A stretch of DNA of 64,000 nucleotides. Origin: Megamonas hypermegale. Its GTDB lineage: Bacteria > Bacillota > Negativicutes > Selenomonadales > Selenomonadaceae. Under the pieces are notes generated by a model. That model had not been told where the DNA came from. It ran no database searches and was given only the letters and a program-made list of their open reading frames with translations. The translations under genes and the position numbers were made by a program. Positions 17,562 to 26,520 of this stretch are shown piece by piece (the stretch's first letter is position 1; the number at the start of each line of letters is the position of its first letter). The stretch is taken from contig NZ_LT906446.1 of assembly GCF_900187035.1 (NCBI RefSeq), positions 62,001-126,000 on the forward strand, in the 5' to 3' direction.

Positions 17562-18841
17562 CAATTATCACTCTCTTTTAATACTTCTAATTTGAATAGT
17601 TTTGTTATAGCATCGATATAATATTTTTCGTCAGCAGTACCAGCAGATTTATTTAATATAGTCATTGGTTCACGCAACAATTTGCGTACAATCATTTGGG
17701 ACATATGACGGATAGCACGGTATTCGCTTTCATTGATATTTGGCAATTTTGTCATAGCGCGTTTTACTTCACGGCGGCGAATGCGTTCTGCCTTATTGGA
17801 TAAACGAGCCATTATAGGTTGGCAGGATAAGTATTGAAAACGTTCTAAAATAGATGTAACTTCTTCATCAATTATTTTTTGAGCCTGAAATGCTTCATAT
17901 TCGCGTTCTTTGATATTGTCTTCGACAACGGCTTCTAAATCATCGATATTGTAAAGTTCTACATCTTTTATTTCAGCTACATCAGGGTCAACATCACGCG
18001 GAACAGCAATATCGATGATGACGAGTGGTTTATTTTGGCGGCGCGACATGAAAAGTTGAGTTTCCCATGGCTTTACTACATAATGCGGTGCGCCAGTTGA
18101 TGTTACAACGATGTCAACATCATTGGCTTTACGCATAGCTTCACGAAAACCTACAGCTTGACCATTAAATTGTTCAGCAAGAGCTTGCGCTTTATCAAAA
18201 TGGCGGTTAGCAACGTAGATTTTCTTTATGCCTTTGCCGATTAAATTGCGAGCTGTGAGTTCAGCCATCTGTCCTGCTCCATAAATCAAAGCACTGCTGT
18301 TTTCTAAAGTACCGAAAATTTTCAGTGCTAATTGAACTGCTGCATAGCTTACAGATACCGCATTAAAGGCAATTCTGGTTTCAGTGCGAACGCGTTTACC
18401 AGTAGTGATAGCACGATGAAATAATGTATTTAAAATAGTATTAGTTGCATCGGCTTCTCTAGCAATGGCATAAGCTTTTTTTACTTGGCTTAATATTTGA
18501 CCTTCGCCTACGATTAAAGAATCAAGGCTAGAGGCAACAGAAAATAAATGTTCGATACATTTTTTATCAGTATAATAATAAAAATATTCGTCCTTGGCAT
18601 CATGACAACCAGATAGCGCAAAGAAAAATTCCTTAACAGAATGAAAATTTTCTTCAGCATCATCTACTACTGCATAGATTTCACTGCGATTGCAAGTAGA
18701 TAAAACTACGGTTTCAGAAATACCTTCATAATCTTCTAAATGGTGTAATCCTTGCTGAATATTATCAGCAGAGATAGCAAACCGTTCACGTACTTCTACT
18801 GGTACAGTTTTATGGTTAAGGCCTAAAACTATCAATTGCAT
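17561..18841 (-). CDS. hemA: Glutamyl-tRNA reductase
   Basis: This 426-residue enzyme reduces Glu-tRNA to glutamate-1-semialdehyde, the committed step of the C5 pathway. It starts MQLIVLGLNHKTVPVEVRER. The catalytic Cys is in STCNRSEIYAV, the NADPH Rossmann domain begins GAGQMAELTARNL, and the C-terminal dimerisation domain carries LLREPM. I moved the start to ATG 18841, which matches the family N-terminus and has GCGGAGGG upstream. It then overlaps the end of the precorrin-2 dehydrogenase gene by 26 nt. Confidence 0.95.
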   Translation of the reverse strand: MQLIVLGLNHKTVPVEVRERFAISADNIQQGLHHLEDYEGISETVVLSTCNRSEIYAVVDDAEENFHSVKEFFFALSGCHDAKDEYFYYYTDKKCIEHLFSVASSLDSLIVGEGQILSQVKKAYAIAREADATNTILNTLFHRAITTGKRVRTETRIAFNAVSVSYAAVQLALKIFGTLENSSALIYGAGQMAELTARNLIGKGIKKIYVANRHFDKAQALAEQFNGQAVGFREAMRKANDVDIVVTSTGAPHYVVKPWETQLFMSRRQNKPLVIIDIAVPRDVDPDVAEIKDVELYNIDDLEAVVEDNIKEREYEAFQAQKIIDEEVTSILERFQYLSCQPIMARLSNKAERIRRREVKRAMTKLPNINESEYRAIRHMSQMIVRKLLREPMTILNKSAGTADEKYYIDAITKLFKLEVLKESDN

Positions 18842-19454
18842 CTCGGATAATACCCTCCGCTTCATCGTATTTTTTTTGTTTAACCAATTCCATGACTTCA
18901 TCGCTTAAAGCACTGCGCCAAAAAATTTCACGGTCATCACTTGTCGGTAATTTGGCAATAGCTTCATTGCGAAGTATGGATAATCTGTCCAGCCATAAGG
19001 CATAAGTATCATCAAATTCTTTTTCCATTTTACAGCGAAGATACCGTGATAATGCTGGTGATTTGCCATTAGTGGAAAAAGTTATAAGTAAATTGCCACG
19101 TCGGATTTTAGCTGGTAATGCAAAATCACAAAGTGGTAATTTGTCCACTACATTAATTAGAATACGGGCTTTATGAGCATCTGTATAAATTTGTTGACTT
19201 GCATTATCTTCACCAACAGCGCAAATAACGAGCTCAAAACCATTTAAATCACCTGTTTCATAATATTTTTGTAACCAGATAATTTGATTATTTTGAGCCA
19301 TAACTTTTAATTCATTTACAAGAATTGGTGAAATAACAGTAACTTTTGCTTTAGCTTCTAATAATGCTTTTACTTTACGCAAAGCTACATGACCTCCGCC
19401 GATTACGACGCAGGGTTTATCATCTAAAATTAAATTAATTGGATACACATACAC
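18816..19454 (-). CDS. Precorrin-2 dehydrogenase / sirohydrochlorin ferrochelatase-like (CysG N-terminal type)
   Basis: This 212-residue protein begins YPINLILDDKPCVVIGGGHVALRKV, the NAD-binding start of the CysG-N/Met8/SirC family. It has FSTNGKSPALSRYLR, typical of the dimerisation/active region. It oxidises precorrin-2 to sirohydrochlorin and may insert iron. As the first gene of the operon that ends with hemL, it suggests that siroheme is a main product. Its RBS GAGAGGTG lies just after the palindromic start-site element. Confidence 0.9.
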   Translation of the reverse strand: MYVYPINLILDDKPCVVIGGGHVALRKVKALLEAKAKVTVISPILVNELKVMAQNNQIIWLQKYYETGDLNGFELVICAVGEDNASQQIYTDAHKARILINVVDKLPLCDFALPAKIRRGNLLITFSTNGKSPALSRYLRCKMEKEFDDTYALWLDRLSILRNEAIAKLPTSDDREIFWRSALSDEVMELVKQKKYDEAEGIIRDAIDSFRP

Positions 19455-19462
19455 ACCTCTCT

Positions 19463-19487
19463 AAAAAATGAATTGAATTCATTTTTT
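19463..19487. promoter_or_regulatory. Palindrome over the hem operon transcription start (candidate operator)
   Basis: AAAAAATGAATT and AATTCATTTTTT are exact reverse complements around a single central G. The repeat begins 2 bp past the -10 box and covers +1 to about +20. A dimeric repressor bound here would block initiation. The sequence does not match Fur, PerR or Rex consensus patterns that I know. Confidence 0.55.
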
Positions 19488-19488
19488 T

Positions 19489-19517
19489 ATTATAACGCAA
19501 TAAATATACTCTATCAA
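19489..19517 (-). promoter_or_regulatory. Sigma-70-type promoter of the tetrapyrrole operon
   Basis: Read on the minus strand, TTGATA (19512-19517) is followed after exactly 17 nt by TATAAT (19489-19494). The predicted start is about 19482, roughly 28 nt upstream of the first start codon and inside a palindrome. Confidence 0.8.
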
Positions 19518-19648
19518 CACTCTAAGTCAATATTATATAGGACAGTGAAGCTGTATACAAATAAAATTTGTTTTTATCAATTATTGATTAATTATGTTTT
19601 TTCACCTACAATAAAGATATAAATTTTTTGAAAATAAGGAGTTTTTTT

Positions 19649-20284
19649 ATGCAGAATATTATTTTTGATATTGACGGTACTTTATGGGATTCAACTGACG
19701 TTGTAGCAGAAAGTTGGAATGCAGCTATTCGCGATACAGCAGGTATAGAAGCTAACCTTGATGGCGATAGATTAAAACAATTATTTGGCAAAACAATGGA
19801 TGAAATTGGTCGTTTAATGCTTCCTAATTTAGATGATAAAAAAAGAAAAGAAGTATGTAATGCTTGTTACCAATATGAAGATGAATATTTATTGAAAAAT
19901 TCTGGTGTGTTTTATGATGGTGTAACAGAAACGATTAATAAATTGGCTGAAAAATATAATTTATATATAGCTAGTAATTGTCAAAAAGGTTATATTGAAT
20001 TAACTATGAAATATGGTAATTTTACTGATAAGATTAAAGATTTTATTTGTTTTGATGATACTAGATTACCAAAAGGTGAAAATATAAAAATATTGATGCA
20101 ACGTAATAATATGAAAGAAGCCATTTATGTTGGTGATATTCAAGGAGATTTTGAAGCGAGCAAAGTAGCAAATATACCAATGATTTATGCAAGTTATGGT
20201 TTTGGTAAAGTGGAAAATCCAGATTATACTATTAAAGATATAAAAGAAATTCCTGCCTTAATGGAAAAAATTAATGAAAAATAA
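19649..20284 (+). CDS. HAD-family phosphatase (phosphoglycolate phosphatase-like)
   Basis: This 211-residue HAD subfamily IA protein. Motif I is NIIFDIDGTLWDST (nucleophile Asp and acid/base Asp), a cap domain follows (residues 15-80), motif II is IASNCQKGY, the motif III Lys is in LPKGENI, and motif IV is YVGDIQGDFEAS. Such enzymes hydrolyse small phosphorylated metabolites; the substrate is not readable. I chose ATG 19649, with AAGGAG 7 nt upstream, instead of an ATG seven codons earlier that lacks an RBS. Confidence 0.85.
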   Translation: MQNIIFDIDGTLWDSTDVVAESWNAAIRDTAGIEANLDGDRLKQLFGKTMDEIGRLMLPNLDDKKRKEVCNACYQYEDEYLLKNSGVFYDGVTETINKLAEKYNLYIASNCQKGYIELTMKYGNFTDKIKDFICFDDTRLPKGENIKILMQRNNMKEAIYVGDIQGDFEASKVANIPMIYASYGFGKVENPDYTIKDIKEIPALMEKINEK

Positions 20285-20289
20285 TGAAA

Positions 20290-20320
20290 AGCAGACTGCG
20301 ATTTGCAGTCTGCTTTTTTT
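20290..20320 (+). terminator. Rho-independent terminator
   Basis: AGCAGACTGC and GCAGTCTGCT form a 10-bp stem with loop GATTT, followed by TTTTTTT. It lies between convergent genes and ends the HAD transcript; the facing permease gene stops within it. Confidence 0.9.
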
Positions 20321-21284
20321 ACATAAGTAAATCTTTAATAACAAAGAAATACAATGGAAATATAATAAATAAGAAAATAATTGTTGTAGATATGAAAGAT
20401 GATATTGCAATGTTTACATTGAGTTTATAAATGCTACAAGCTAGAACAGCATTTATGGCTGTTGGAGCGGAGAATGCTATAATCATACTGCCGATTAAAA
20501 CAGGGTCATCAAAAATATTGATTACGACGAAGTATGCTATGATTGGTAATACGATAAATTTAACAACAGCAATATCTATTGTTTTGCGCAGAAAATATTT
20601 TGCTTTATCAAATTTTGTGATATAACCGACAGGAAGTAATCCTGCCCAAGCTCCGATATGTACGAGCAAATTGAAAATATCATAACAGATTTGAGGTTTA
20701 GCAACATCGTTAATAGCTAATATAAAACCGATAATCATGGCTAAAACAGGCAGTTGATTTAGGTTAAATAATAAAGCTCTTATGCTAATTTGGGCATTAT
20801 GTTTGCGAGTTCTACTGATTGCTTTATTGTGATAATAATTAGCTAGTGGAAAACAAACACATAAAGTGAATAATGTTTGAAACATGGCAACAATTTGCAG
20901 ATAAGCGAATCCTTGAATTCCGTAGACGATAAATGCGCATAATCCTGATAATGTGCCGATGTTAGATAGCATAGATGCCATCATGTAGGCACCTCGGTCA
21001 TTTAAATTTTTATAACTAGAGGCAAATGTAAATTTAGCGATAATCCCAGGAACTACGCATGCTAAAATACCGAAAATAGGTAGCCACAATAAATCTAAAG
21101 ATATTTTTAAAGTCCAAAAGCTTAAAAAAGATAAGATGGAAACGATTATACGGATATTTAATTTTATTAATTTGTTACAAAATTTATCAGAAATTACATT
21201 AAAACGGCGACAAAGATAACCGACAACGAGTGGAGCTATTAAGTCAGTAAATACAAAAAAGAAGCGAAGTTGTGCCTCGTCCAA
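20319..21284 (-). CDS. AEC-family permease (auxin efflux carrier type)
   Basis: This 321-residue protein has about ten hydrophobic helices in two similar halves. The segment MMASMLSNIGTLSGLCAFIVYG matches the conserved substrate-site turn of AEC carriers (S-N-x-G-x-x-G), and SAPTAINAVLA resembles the second-half repeat. Family members export or exchange small carboxylates such as malate or malonate in bacteria. It is monocistronic, with its stop inside a bidirectional terminator. Confidence 0.75.
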   Translation of the reverse strand: MDEAQLRFFFVFTDLIAPLVVGYLCRRFNVISDKFCNKLIKLNIRIIVSILSFLSFWTLKISLDLLWLPIFGILACVVPGIIAKFTFASSYKNLNDRGAYMMASMLSNIGTLSGLCAFIVYGIQGFAYLQIVAMFQTLFTLCVCFPLANYYHNKAISRTRKHNAQISIRALLFNLNQLPVLAMIIGFILAINDVAKPQICYDIFNLLVHIGAWAGLLPVGYITKFDKAKYFLRKTIDIAVVKFIVLPIIAYFVVINIFDDPVLIGSMIIAFSAPTAINAVLACSIYKLNVNIAISSFISTTIIFLFIIFPLYFFVIKDLLM

Positions 21285-21308
21285 AAATTATCCCTCCTAG
21301 AAATTGAA

Positions 21309-21334
21309 TATAGACCAGAATGTTCTGGTCTATA
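21309..21334. terminator. Palindromic hairpin between permease and secreted protein gene
   Basis: TATAGACCAGAA and TTCTGGTCTATA form a 12-bp stem around 2 nt. It lies 3' of the minus-strand secreted-protein gene and 5' of the permease gene. The T-run is weak, so it is a probable but not certain terminator. Confidence 0.6.
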
Positions 21335-21342
21335 TTAGAATG

Positions 21343-22554
21343 TTAATATTCGTATTCGTAAAGATTACTGTCACTTGATACTTCATTTGATGAACTATTT
21401 GATGATGTATTATTAGAGGAAGTATCATAATCTATATCATTGTCGGATGATGTTTCTGTATTAGTTGTGGTGACAGTAGTGTTTGATGAAGTATTTTCTG
21501 TAGAATTATCAGCAGTTTCTTCTGTATTTTCATTATTAGTAATTTCTGGTGTATTGACTTTTAGATTGTCTTTTAAGTTCGTCTGAATAGCATAAATTGT
21601 TGCTGCTTCTTTTGTCTGAATATATGTTTCAGTACCTGCTGGTAAATCAACGTCTTTACCTTGTACGAATATACCACCAACTATACCGATAGGGCCTAAA
21701 ACTGCAATGCCGGCTACACTAGCGCCAGCAGCATAAGCTAGATTTTTTATTTCTAATTTAGCTTTATCGCCAAGAAATGTTTTGATATTGGAACCATCAA
21801 ATGATTGAATTTGTTGGAAATCAACATCTATTTCACCATTTCGACCAAAATTTTGAGCGCCTTTTACTTTAGTTACAACGCCTTCCCCTGGGGAACCAGC
21901 AGCAATTATTAATTTGCCATTGTAAACGATATCTTCTGCTGCCTGAAATTTAACAACATCGCCTGCTTTAGTTGTTTCGCTGTTAAGCGGTGTGACGAGT
22001 TTTATTTTAATCAAAGTATCAGCAGGTATAGTTGTTGACACGAGTGGGGTTTTTGCATCGGAATTGCCATAAGCAAGCAGTGCTAAATCGTTCATGCGTT
22101 TTTGCAAAGTACCAGAAGCCGCTTTACCATAAAGTGTTGTTTCTAATGCCGTTATTCTATCTGTTATAGATTTTATTGAAACGTGTCCACTTAAAAACCA
22201 TTCAATACCGTTCATTTGAGTTATAGCGGATGGTCGAACACTGTTGTCAAACATCGTAGCGTATAATGTGTTGATACGGTCACTGATAGCAGTATTAGTA
22301 CCCGATGTTTTACCATAAAAATCATTTTCTAAACGGCTGATGCGAGAGAGAAGAGCACCTGTTTGAGCTTGTCCATATACAGAGCTTTCTACAAGTTGTA
22401 ATTTAGATTGAAGTGTAGAAGCATCTGGTAATGTGTAATCATAAGCTGGTTGTGTGGTATTAGTTGTGTTTAATGTTTCGGCAAAAACTGCTGAAGATGA
22501 AGTTAATAGCAAAGATAAACACAATCCAGTGGAAATAACTTTTTTAAATGACAT
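21343..22554 (-). CDS. Secreted protein with repeated 'LE..LYG' motifs and Ser/Thr/Asn-rich tail
   Basis: This 403-residue protein has a clear signal peptide (SFKKVISTGLCLSLLLTSSSAVFAE, cut after AFA-type site). Residues 45-165 hold at least four related units of the form LE..LYG...G.L..RI..LE..YGK, spaced about 28-45 residues. The middle (170-310) is a beta-rich region with TPLNSETTKAGDVVKFQ and a hydrophobic Gly/Ala stretch (AAGASVAGIAVLGPIGIVGG). Residues 340-403 are low-complexity N/T/S/E, probably disordered. I know no function; envelope association is likely. Confidence 0.7.
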   Translation of the reverse strand: MSFKKVISTGLCLSLLLTSSSAVFAETLNTTNTTQPAYDYTLPDASTLQSKLQLVESSVYGQAQTGALLSRISRLENDFYGKTSGTNTAISDRINTLYATMFDNSVRPSAITQMNGIEWFLSGHVSIKSITDRITALETTLYGKAASGTLQKRMNDLALLAYGNSDAKTPLVSTTIPADTLIKIKLVTPLNSETTKAGDVVKFQAAEDIVYNGKLIIAAGSPGEGVVTKVKGAQNFGRNGEIDVDFQQIQSFDGSNIKTFLGDKAKLEIKNLAYAAGASVAGIAVLGPIGIVGGIFVQGKDVDLPAGTETYIQTKEAATIYAIQTNLKDNLKVNTPEITNNENTEETADNSTENTSSNTTVTTTNTETSSDNDIDYDTSSNNTSSNSSSNEVSSDSNLYEYEY

Positions 22555-22635
22555 ACTAACCCTCTTTTCTTTATGAAATTAAGTTAATCGTTATAAGATT
22601 GATACTATTTTACCATATCTGAGTATAGATATGTA

Positions 22636-23406
22636 TTATGATTTACATAATTGCATTTGACGGTTGACGAAGTAAACAGGTTTTAAATTATATTGTTCCA
22701 TAAAATCAGCAGCTTCGTGAATTTTAAAGCCGACATTTTCTTTTGTATGAGCATCGGAGCCAATAGATACGTATTTTCCACCGAGTGCAGCATATCGTTC
22801 ATATAATTTTAATAATAATTTTATATTATTGATATTATCAAATCGTCTAGTATTTAATTCTGGTACTATGCCTTTATCGAGAACGGTTTTCCAGACGATA
22901 TCGACTGCTTCACCAAATTCGTCAAGGGTGATATCAGCAGGTGAATACGGTGCATAACGACAGATATAATCGATATGACCTAAAATATTAGCAAAATCAT
23001 GCTGAGCTATAAGTTTAGCCATTGCAGAAAGATAATTTATATAAGTCGTTTGTTTATCTTGTTTATAGCAGGATTTATAATATAAATCTTCTCCATCTAA
23101 AAGATGAATAGAACAGATTATTTGGTCAAATGGAGCTTTTTCTATAAATTTTTTGCTAGGAATGAGTGTATGTTCTTGCATACCCACTTCAACGCCTAGA
23201 TATAATTTATCACTGCGATATGGTAGATATTCATTCATGTATTTTATAGGGTCAAATTCAAATAAATCCTCACCAGGATAATCAAAATCAAGGTGTTCTG
23301 TGATGATGAGCCCTATATTTTGTTTTTCTGCACTGTTTATAGCATCAGTTAAAAGCATATCAGAGTCAGCTGAAAATTTTGTGTGAAGATGTGTATCAAA
23401 AAGCAT
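22636..23406 (-). CDS. PHP-domain histidinol-phosphatase-like phosphoesterase
   Basis: This 256-residue PHP metal phosphatase. Metal ligands are seen in DTHLHTKFSADSD, ITEHLDFD, GVEVGMQEH, CSIHLLDG, LGHIDYICRY and SIGSDAHTKENVG. This set matches HisJ/HisK-type histidinol phosphatases, the eighth step of histidine synthesis, though no other his genes are in the window. It is followed 9 nt upstream by the TSCPD gene, likely co-transcribed. Confidence 0.82.
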   Translation of the reverse strand: MLFDTHLHTKFSADSDMLLTDAINSAEKQNIGLIITEHLDFDYPGEDLFEFDPIKYMNEYLPYRSDKLYLGVEVGMQEHTLIPSKKFIEKAPFDQIICSIHLLDGEDLYYKSCYKQDKQTTYINYLSAMAKLIAQHDFANILGHIDYICRYAPYSPADITLDEFGEAVDIVWKTVLDKGIVPELNTRRFDNINNIKLLLKLYERYAALGGKYVSIGSDAHTKENVGFKIHEAADFMEQYNLKPVYFVNRQMQLCKS

Positions 23407-23415
23407 AATATCACC

Positions 23416-23670
23416 TTATTTTTGCAGTGCCAAAGTTAATGCTTTAGATAATTGGTCAGGGCAAGAAGTTGGGCGTATGCCACAATGAATGCCACTGCAT
23501 TTATTAATTACTGTTTGAGCATCTTGACCTTCAACGAGATGGCTGATACCTTGAAGATTGCCATTGCAACCACCGATAAATTCTAGATTATGGATATGAT
23601 TTTGTTCATCTAAGCTGAAATTTATTTGTTGAGAGCAAGTTCCTGAAGTTGTATAGGAAAAATTTTTCAT
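23416..23670 (-). CDS. TSCPD-domain protein
   Basis: This 84-residue small protein contains the diagnostic PTSCPDQLSKAL near its C-terminus plus conserved cysteines (GTCSQ, GGCNGN, GIHCGIRPTSC). The family is also found fused to class II ribonucleotide reductases and as stand-alone proteins, where the role is unclear. Cysteine spacing suggests metal or redox chemistry. It lies just upstream of the PHP phosphatase. Confidence 0.88.
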   Translation of the reverse strand: MKNFSYTTSGTCSQQINFSLDEQNHIHNLEFIGGCNGNLQGISHLVEGQDAQTVINKCSGIHCGIRPTSCPDQLSKALTLALQK

Positions 23671-23824
23671 AATATAATCACTTTCCTTTTTTAGTTTATA
23701 ATTATGTATTATAGGCTGGAAAAATGTATTTTGTAAATAAATTTCTTGATATTTGAAACAAAATACTGCAAACTATATAAGTATATTAAATTAAAATGAA
23801 TAATAAATTATAGAGGTGTGATAA

Positions 23825-25147
23825 ATGAGAGTTGCTATGATTGGAACAGGTTACGTAGGCTTAGTTACTGGTACTTGTTTTGCAGCTACAGGTAATAATG
23901 TTATTTGTGTAGATGTAGTTAAAGAAAAAATTGATAATTTAAATAAAGGGATTATACCAATTTTTGAACCTGGATTGGACAAAATGGTAAAATCTGCTCA
24001 AGAACGAGGAAATTTAAGTTTTACAACAGATATAAAAGAAGCTTTACAAAAAAGTGATATATGTTTTATTGCTGTTGGTACACCAATGGGAGAAGATGGT
24101 AGTGCTGATTTACAATATGTAATAAATGCTGCACGTGAAATAGGTAAATACATGGTGCATGATATGTATATAGTCGATAAATCAACAGTTCCAGTGGGAA
24201 CAGGTGATTTAGTTCGCAGTGTTGTTCAAGAAGAACTTGCAAAACGTGATAGTGATTTATATTTTGATGTTATTTCTAATCCAGAATTTTTAAAAGAAGG
24301 CAATGCTTGTCAAGATTTTATGCATCCAGATAGAGTTGTTATTGGTTCAGAAAATCCTAAATCTATTGAAGTAATGCAAGAATTATATGAACCATTTATT
24401 CGCTCTAGTGAATTTTTTGTAACAATGGATATAAAAAGTGCTGAGCTTACAAAGTACGCAGCAAATGCTATGTTAGCTACAAAAATTTCTTTTATTAATG
24501 AAATTGCTAATATCAGTGAAAAAGTTGGAGCAAATATCAATAAAGTAAGACGTGGTATTGCTAGTGATTCAAGAATTGGTTATAGCTTTTTAAATCCTGG
24601 TTGTGGCTATGGTGGCAGTTGTTTTCCAAAAGATGTCAAAGCGCTTATAAAAACAAGCCGTCAGTATAATTATGAACCAGAATTATTATCTTCTGTAGAA
24701 AATGTAAATGCTCGCCAGAAAATGGTACTTGTAAATAAAGTCGTTGATGTTTTTGGTGAAGATTTAAAAGGTAAAACTTTTGCTGTATGGGGATTGGCTT
24801 TTAAACCAGGTACGGATGATATGCGTGAAGCACCAGCTATTCGTTTGATTGAAGAATTGACAAAACGCGGTGCATTTATCAGAGCATATGACCCGCAAGC
24901 TATGAAGACAGCAAAGAATTTTTATTTAAAAGATATTGATAATATCATGTATATAAAAAATAAATACGATGCACTTGATGATGTCGATGCTTTAATCGTT
25001 GTAACGGAATGGAAAGAATTCCAAAGTCCAGACTTTATGGAAATTGCAGACCGAATGAAAGGCGATATTATTTTTGATGGCAGAAATATTTATAAAGCAA
25101 AAACAGTAATCAATCATAATCTAAAATATTATCAAATTGGTGCATAA
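23825..25147 (+). CDS. ugd: UDP-glucose 6-dehydrogenase
   Basis: This 440-residue enzyme oxidises UDP-glucose to UDP-glucuronate using 2 NAD. It begins RVAMIGTGYVGLVTGTCFA. It has FIAVGTPMGEDGSADL, KSTVPVGTG, ISNPEFLKEGNA, the hinge helix ELTKYAANAMLATKISFINE, the catalytic cysteine in GCGYGGSCFPKDVKAL, and WGLAFKPGTDDMREAPA. The product would feed the UDP-GlcA 4-epimerase at 9542. RBS is GAGGTG, and the gene stands alone with its own terminator. Confidence 0.95.
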   Translation: MRVAMIGTGYVGLVTGTCFAATGNNVICVDVVKEKIDNLNKGIIPIFEPGLDKMVKSAQERGNLSFTTDIKEALQKSDICFIAVGTPMGEDGSADLQYVINAAREIGKYMVHDMYIVDKSTVPVGTGDLVRSVVQEELAKRDSDLYFDVISNPEFLKEGNACQDFMHPDRVVIGSENPKSIEVMQELYEPFIRSSEFFVTMDIKSAELTKYAANAMLATKISFINEIANISEKVGANINKVRRGIASDSRIGYSFLNPGCGYGGSCFPKDVKALIKTSRQYNYEPELLSSVENVNARQKMVLVNKVVDVFGEDLKGKTFAVWGLAFKPGTDDMREAPAIRLIEELTKRGAFIRAYDPQAMKTAKNFYLKDIDNIMYIKNKYDALDDVDALIVVTEWKEFQSPDFMEIADRMKGDIIFDGRNIYKAKTVINHNLKYYQIGA

Positions 25148-25167
25148 AAGAAAAATATGGTAAAATA

Positions 25168-25205
25168 AAAACAGCAGCTAATTTTTATGATTAGCTGCTG
25201 TTTAT
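25168..25205. terminator. Bidirectional terminator between ugd and cupin gene
   Basis: AAACAGCAGCTAAT pairs with ATTAGCTGCTGTTT around a short AT loop, between two convergent genes. T-rich sequence follows on both strands. Confidence 0.85.
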
Positions 25206-25208
25206 TTC

Positions 25209-25559
25209 TTATTTAGGAGTATTTACGATTAAAGCAGTGAATTCAAGATTTTCTGTAGGAGAAGTATTTTCAATGCCGTGACCTTCGCCATCAGGGCAGA
25301 AAACAACGTCGCCTGCTTTGACTTCGACCATAGTGCCGTTATCGCTATAAAGACCAGTGCCTTTTGTGATATAATAAGCTTCGCCGTTACCGTGATGTTC
25401 ATGATAGCCTAAAGAGCAATTAACTTCTAATGTGACATGAGCAAACATACCGCATTGATTTTGTAATTGGTCTTGTGATAAAAGATGTTCGATGATGATG
25501 TGGCCTTTGCCACCATTTGCTTTTTCTTTGCGAACAATTTGGTGTTCAGATAAAATCAT
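25209..25559 (-). CDS. Small cupin-domain protein
   Basis: This 116-residue single-domain cupin. Metal-ligand motif 1 is GYHEHHGNGEAYYITKG (two His, Glu) and motif 2 is GDVVFCPDGEGHGIEN. Proteins of this size bind a metal and a small ligand or act as sugar or amino-acid isomerases and sensors. No substrate can be assigned. It is monocistronic on the minus strand. Confidence 0.85.
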   Translation of the reverse strand: MILSEHQIVRKEKANGGKGHIIIEHLLSQDQLQNQCGMFAHVTLEVNCSLGYHEHHGNGEAYYITKGTGLYSDNGTMVEVKAGDVVFCPDGEGHGIENTSPTENLEFTALIVNTPK

Positions 25560-25685
25560 TGATAAAGCCTCCCTGTGCTATAATATACTAATAATATTTT
25601 ACCATAAATTTTTAAATATTGTGCTGTGCAATATAATACTTTGTAGCTATTTGAGCTATAATTTTAAAAATGAGAAAGGATTTTT

Positions 25686-26444
25686 ATGATTGAGTTTTTG
25701 AAATTTGGAGCAAGCTGGGTATTGCCACCTGGAATATTCTTTTTAATGTTTTTATTTTTGGCATATTGTTGTAAAAAAAGACGACAAACTCGTCTGGCGA
25801 TAGCAATAACCTTTGTAACATTTTTATTTTATCTTGCCTCGACTTCATATGTTGGCGGTATGCTCATTGGCAGTTTAGAAGATAAATATGACCCACCGGA
25901 AAATTTGCCTAGTGCAGATATAATTGTAGTTTTAGGGGGCGGAGCGACGAGCGATACAAAAGATGTTGTTGGCACGGGTACATTATGTAGTATTCCTGCA
26001 AATAGACTTTTAACTGCTGTTCGTTTGCAAAAAAAATTAGGTATACCAATTCTTGTTTCTGGTGGTCAAATACATGCAGATAGTGGCAAAGAAGCTGATA
26101 TTGCACGGCGTATTTTAAAAGAACTTGGTGTATCAGAAGATATGATATTGTTGGAAAATAAAAGCTTAAACACAACACAAAATGCACAGTATTCATATAA
26201 TCTATTAAAATCGAGAGGATATAGTAAACCACTTGTTGTAACATCGGCTTTTCATATGGAAAGAACGGTAGCTAATTTTAAAAAAATGGGTGTGGAAATA
26301 GTACCTTATCCATGTGATTATATGGTAAATAAAGAACAGGTTTTTCATTACAATAAATTAGCACCATCGTCACAAGCTTTAGAATTTACGGCTTTATATT
26401 TTCAAGAAAATTTGCGTACATTTGTCACGAAATACATTGAATGA
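25686..26444 (+). CDS. ElyC/SanA/YdcF-family membrane protein (DUF218)
   Basis: This 252-residue protein has two N-terminal membrane segments (about residues 12-30 and 38-58). A DUF218 domain follows with DIIVVLGGGATSD, ILVSGGQ, ENKSLNTTQNAQYS and VTSAFHMERTVANF. ElyC in E. coli is needed for envelope integrity and lipid-carrier balance, SanA for envelope permeability. The topology here is like ElyC. It likely acts in peptidoglycan or undecaprenyl-linked metabolism. RBS is GAAAGGA. Confidence 0.82.
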   Translation: MIEFLKFGASWVLPPGIFFLMFLFLAYCCKKRRQTRLAIAITFVTFLFYLASTSYVGGMLIGSLEDKYDPPENLPSADIIVVLGGGATSDTKDVVGTGTLCSIPANRLLTAVRLQKKLGIPILVSGGQIHADSGKEADIARRILKELGVSEDMILLENKSLNTTQNAQYSYNLLKSRGYSKPLVVTSAFHMERTVANFKKMGVEIVPYPCDYMVNKEQVFHYNKLAPSSQALEFTALYFQENLRTFVTKYIE

Positions 26445-26452
26445 TTTTATAG

Positions 26453-26468
26453 ACAATAAATTTATTGT
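26453..26468. repeat. 16-bp palindrome upstream of the MATE gene
   Basis: ACAATAAATTTATTGT is its own reverse complement, 53 bp before the MATE start. It could be an operator for a local regulator or a short 3' hairpin of the upstream gene. AT-rich palindromes can arise by chance here. Confidence 0.35.
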
Positions 26469-26520
26469 GATTTAAAATTTACTTAGAGATAAATTTATAT
26501 AGGCAAATGAGGTGATTTCT

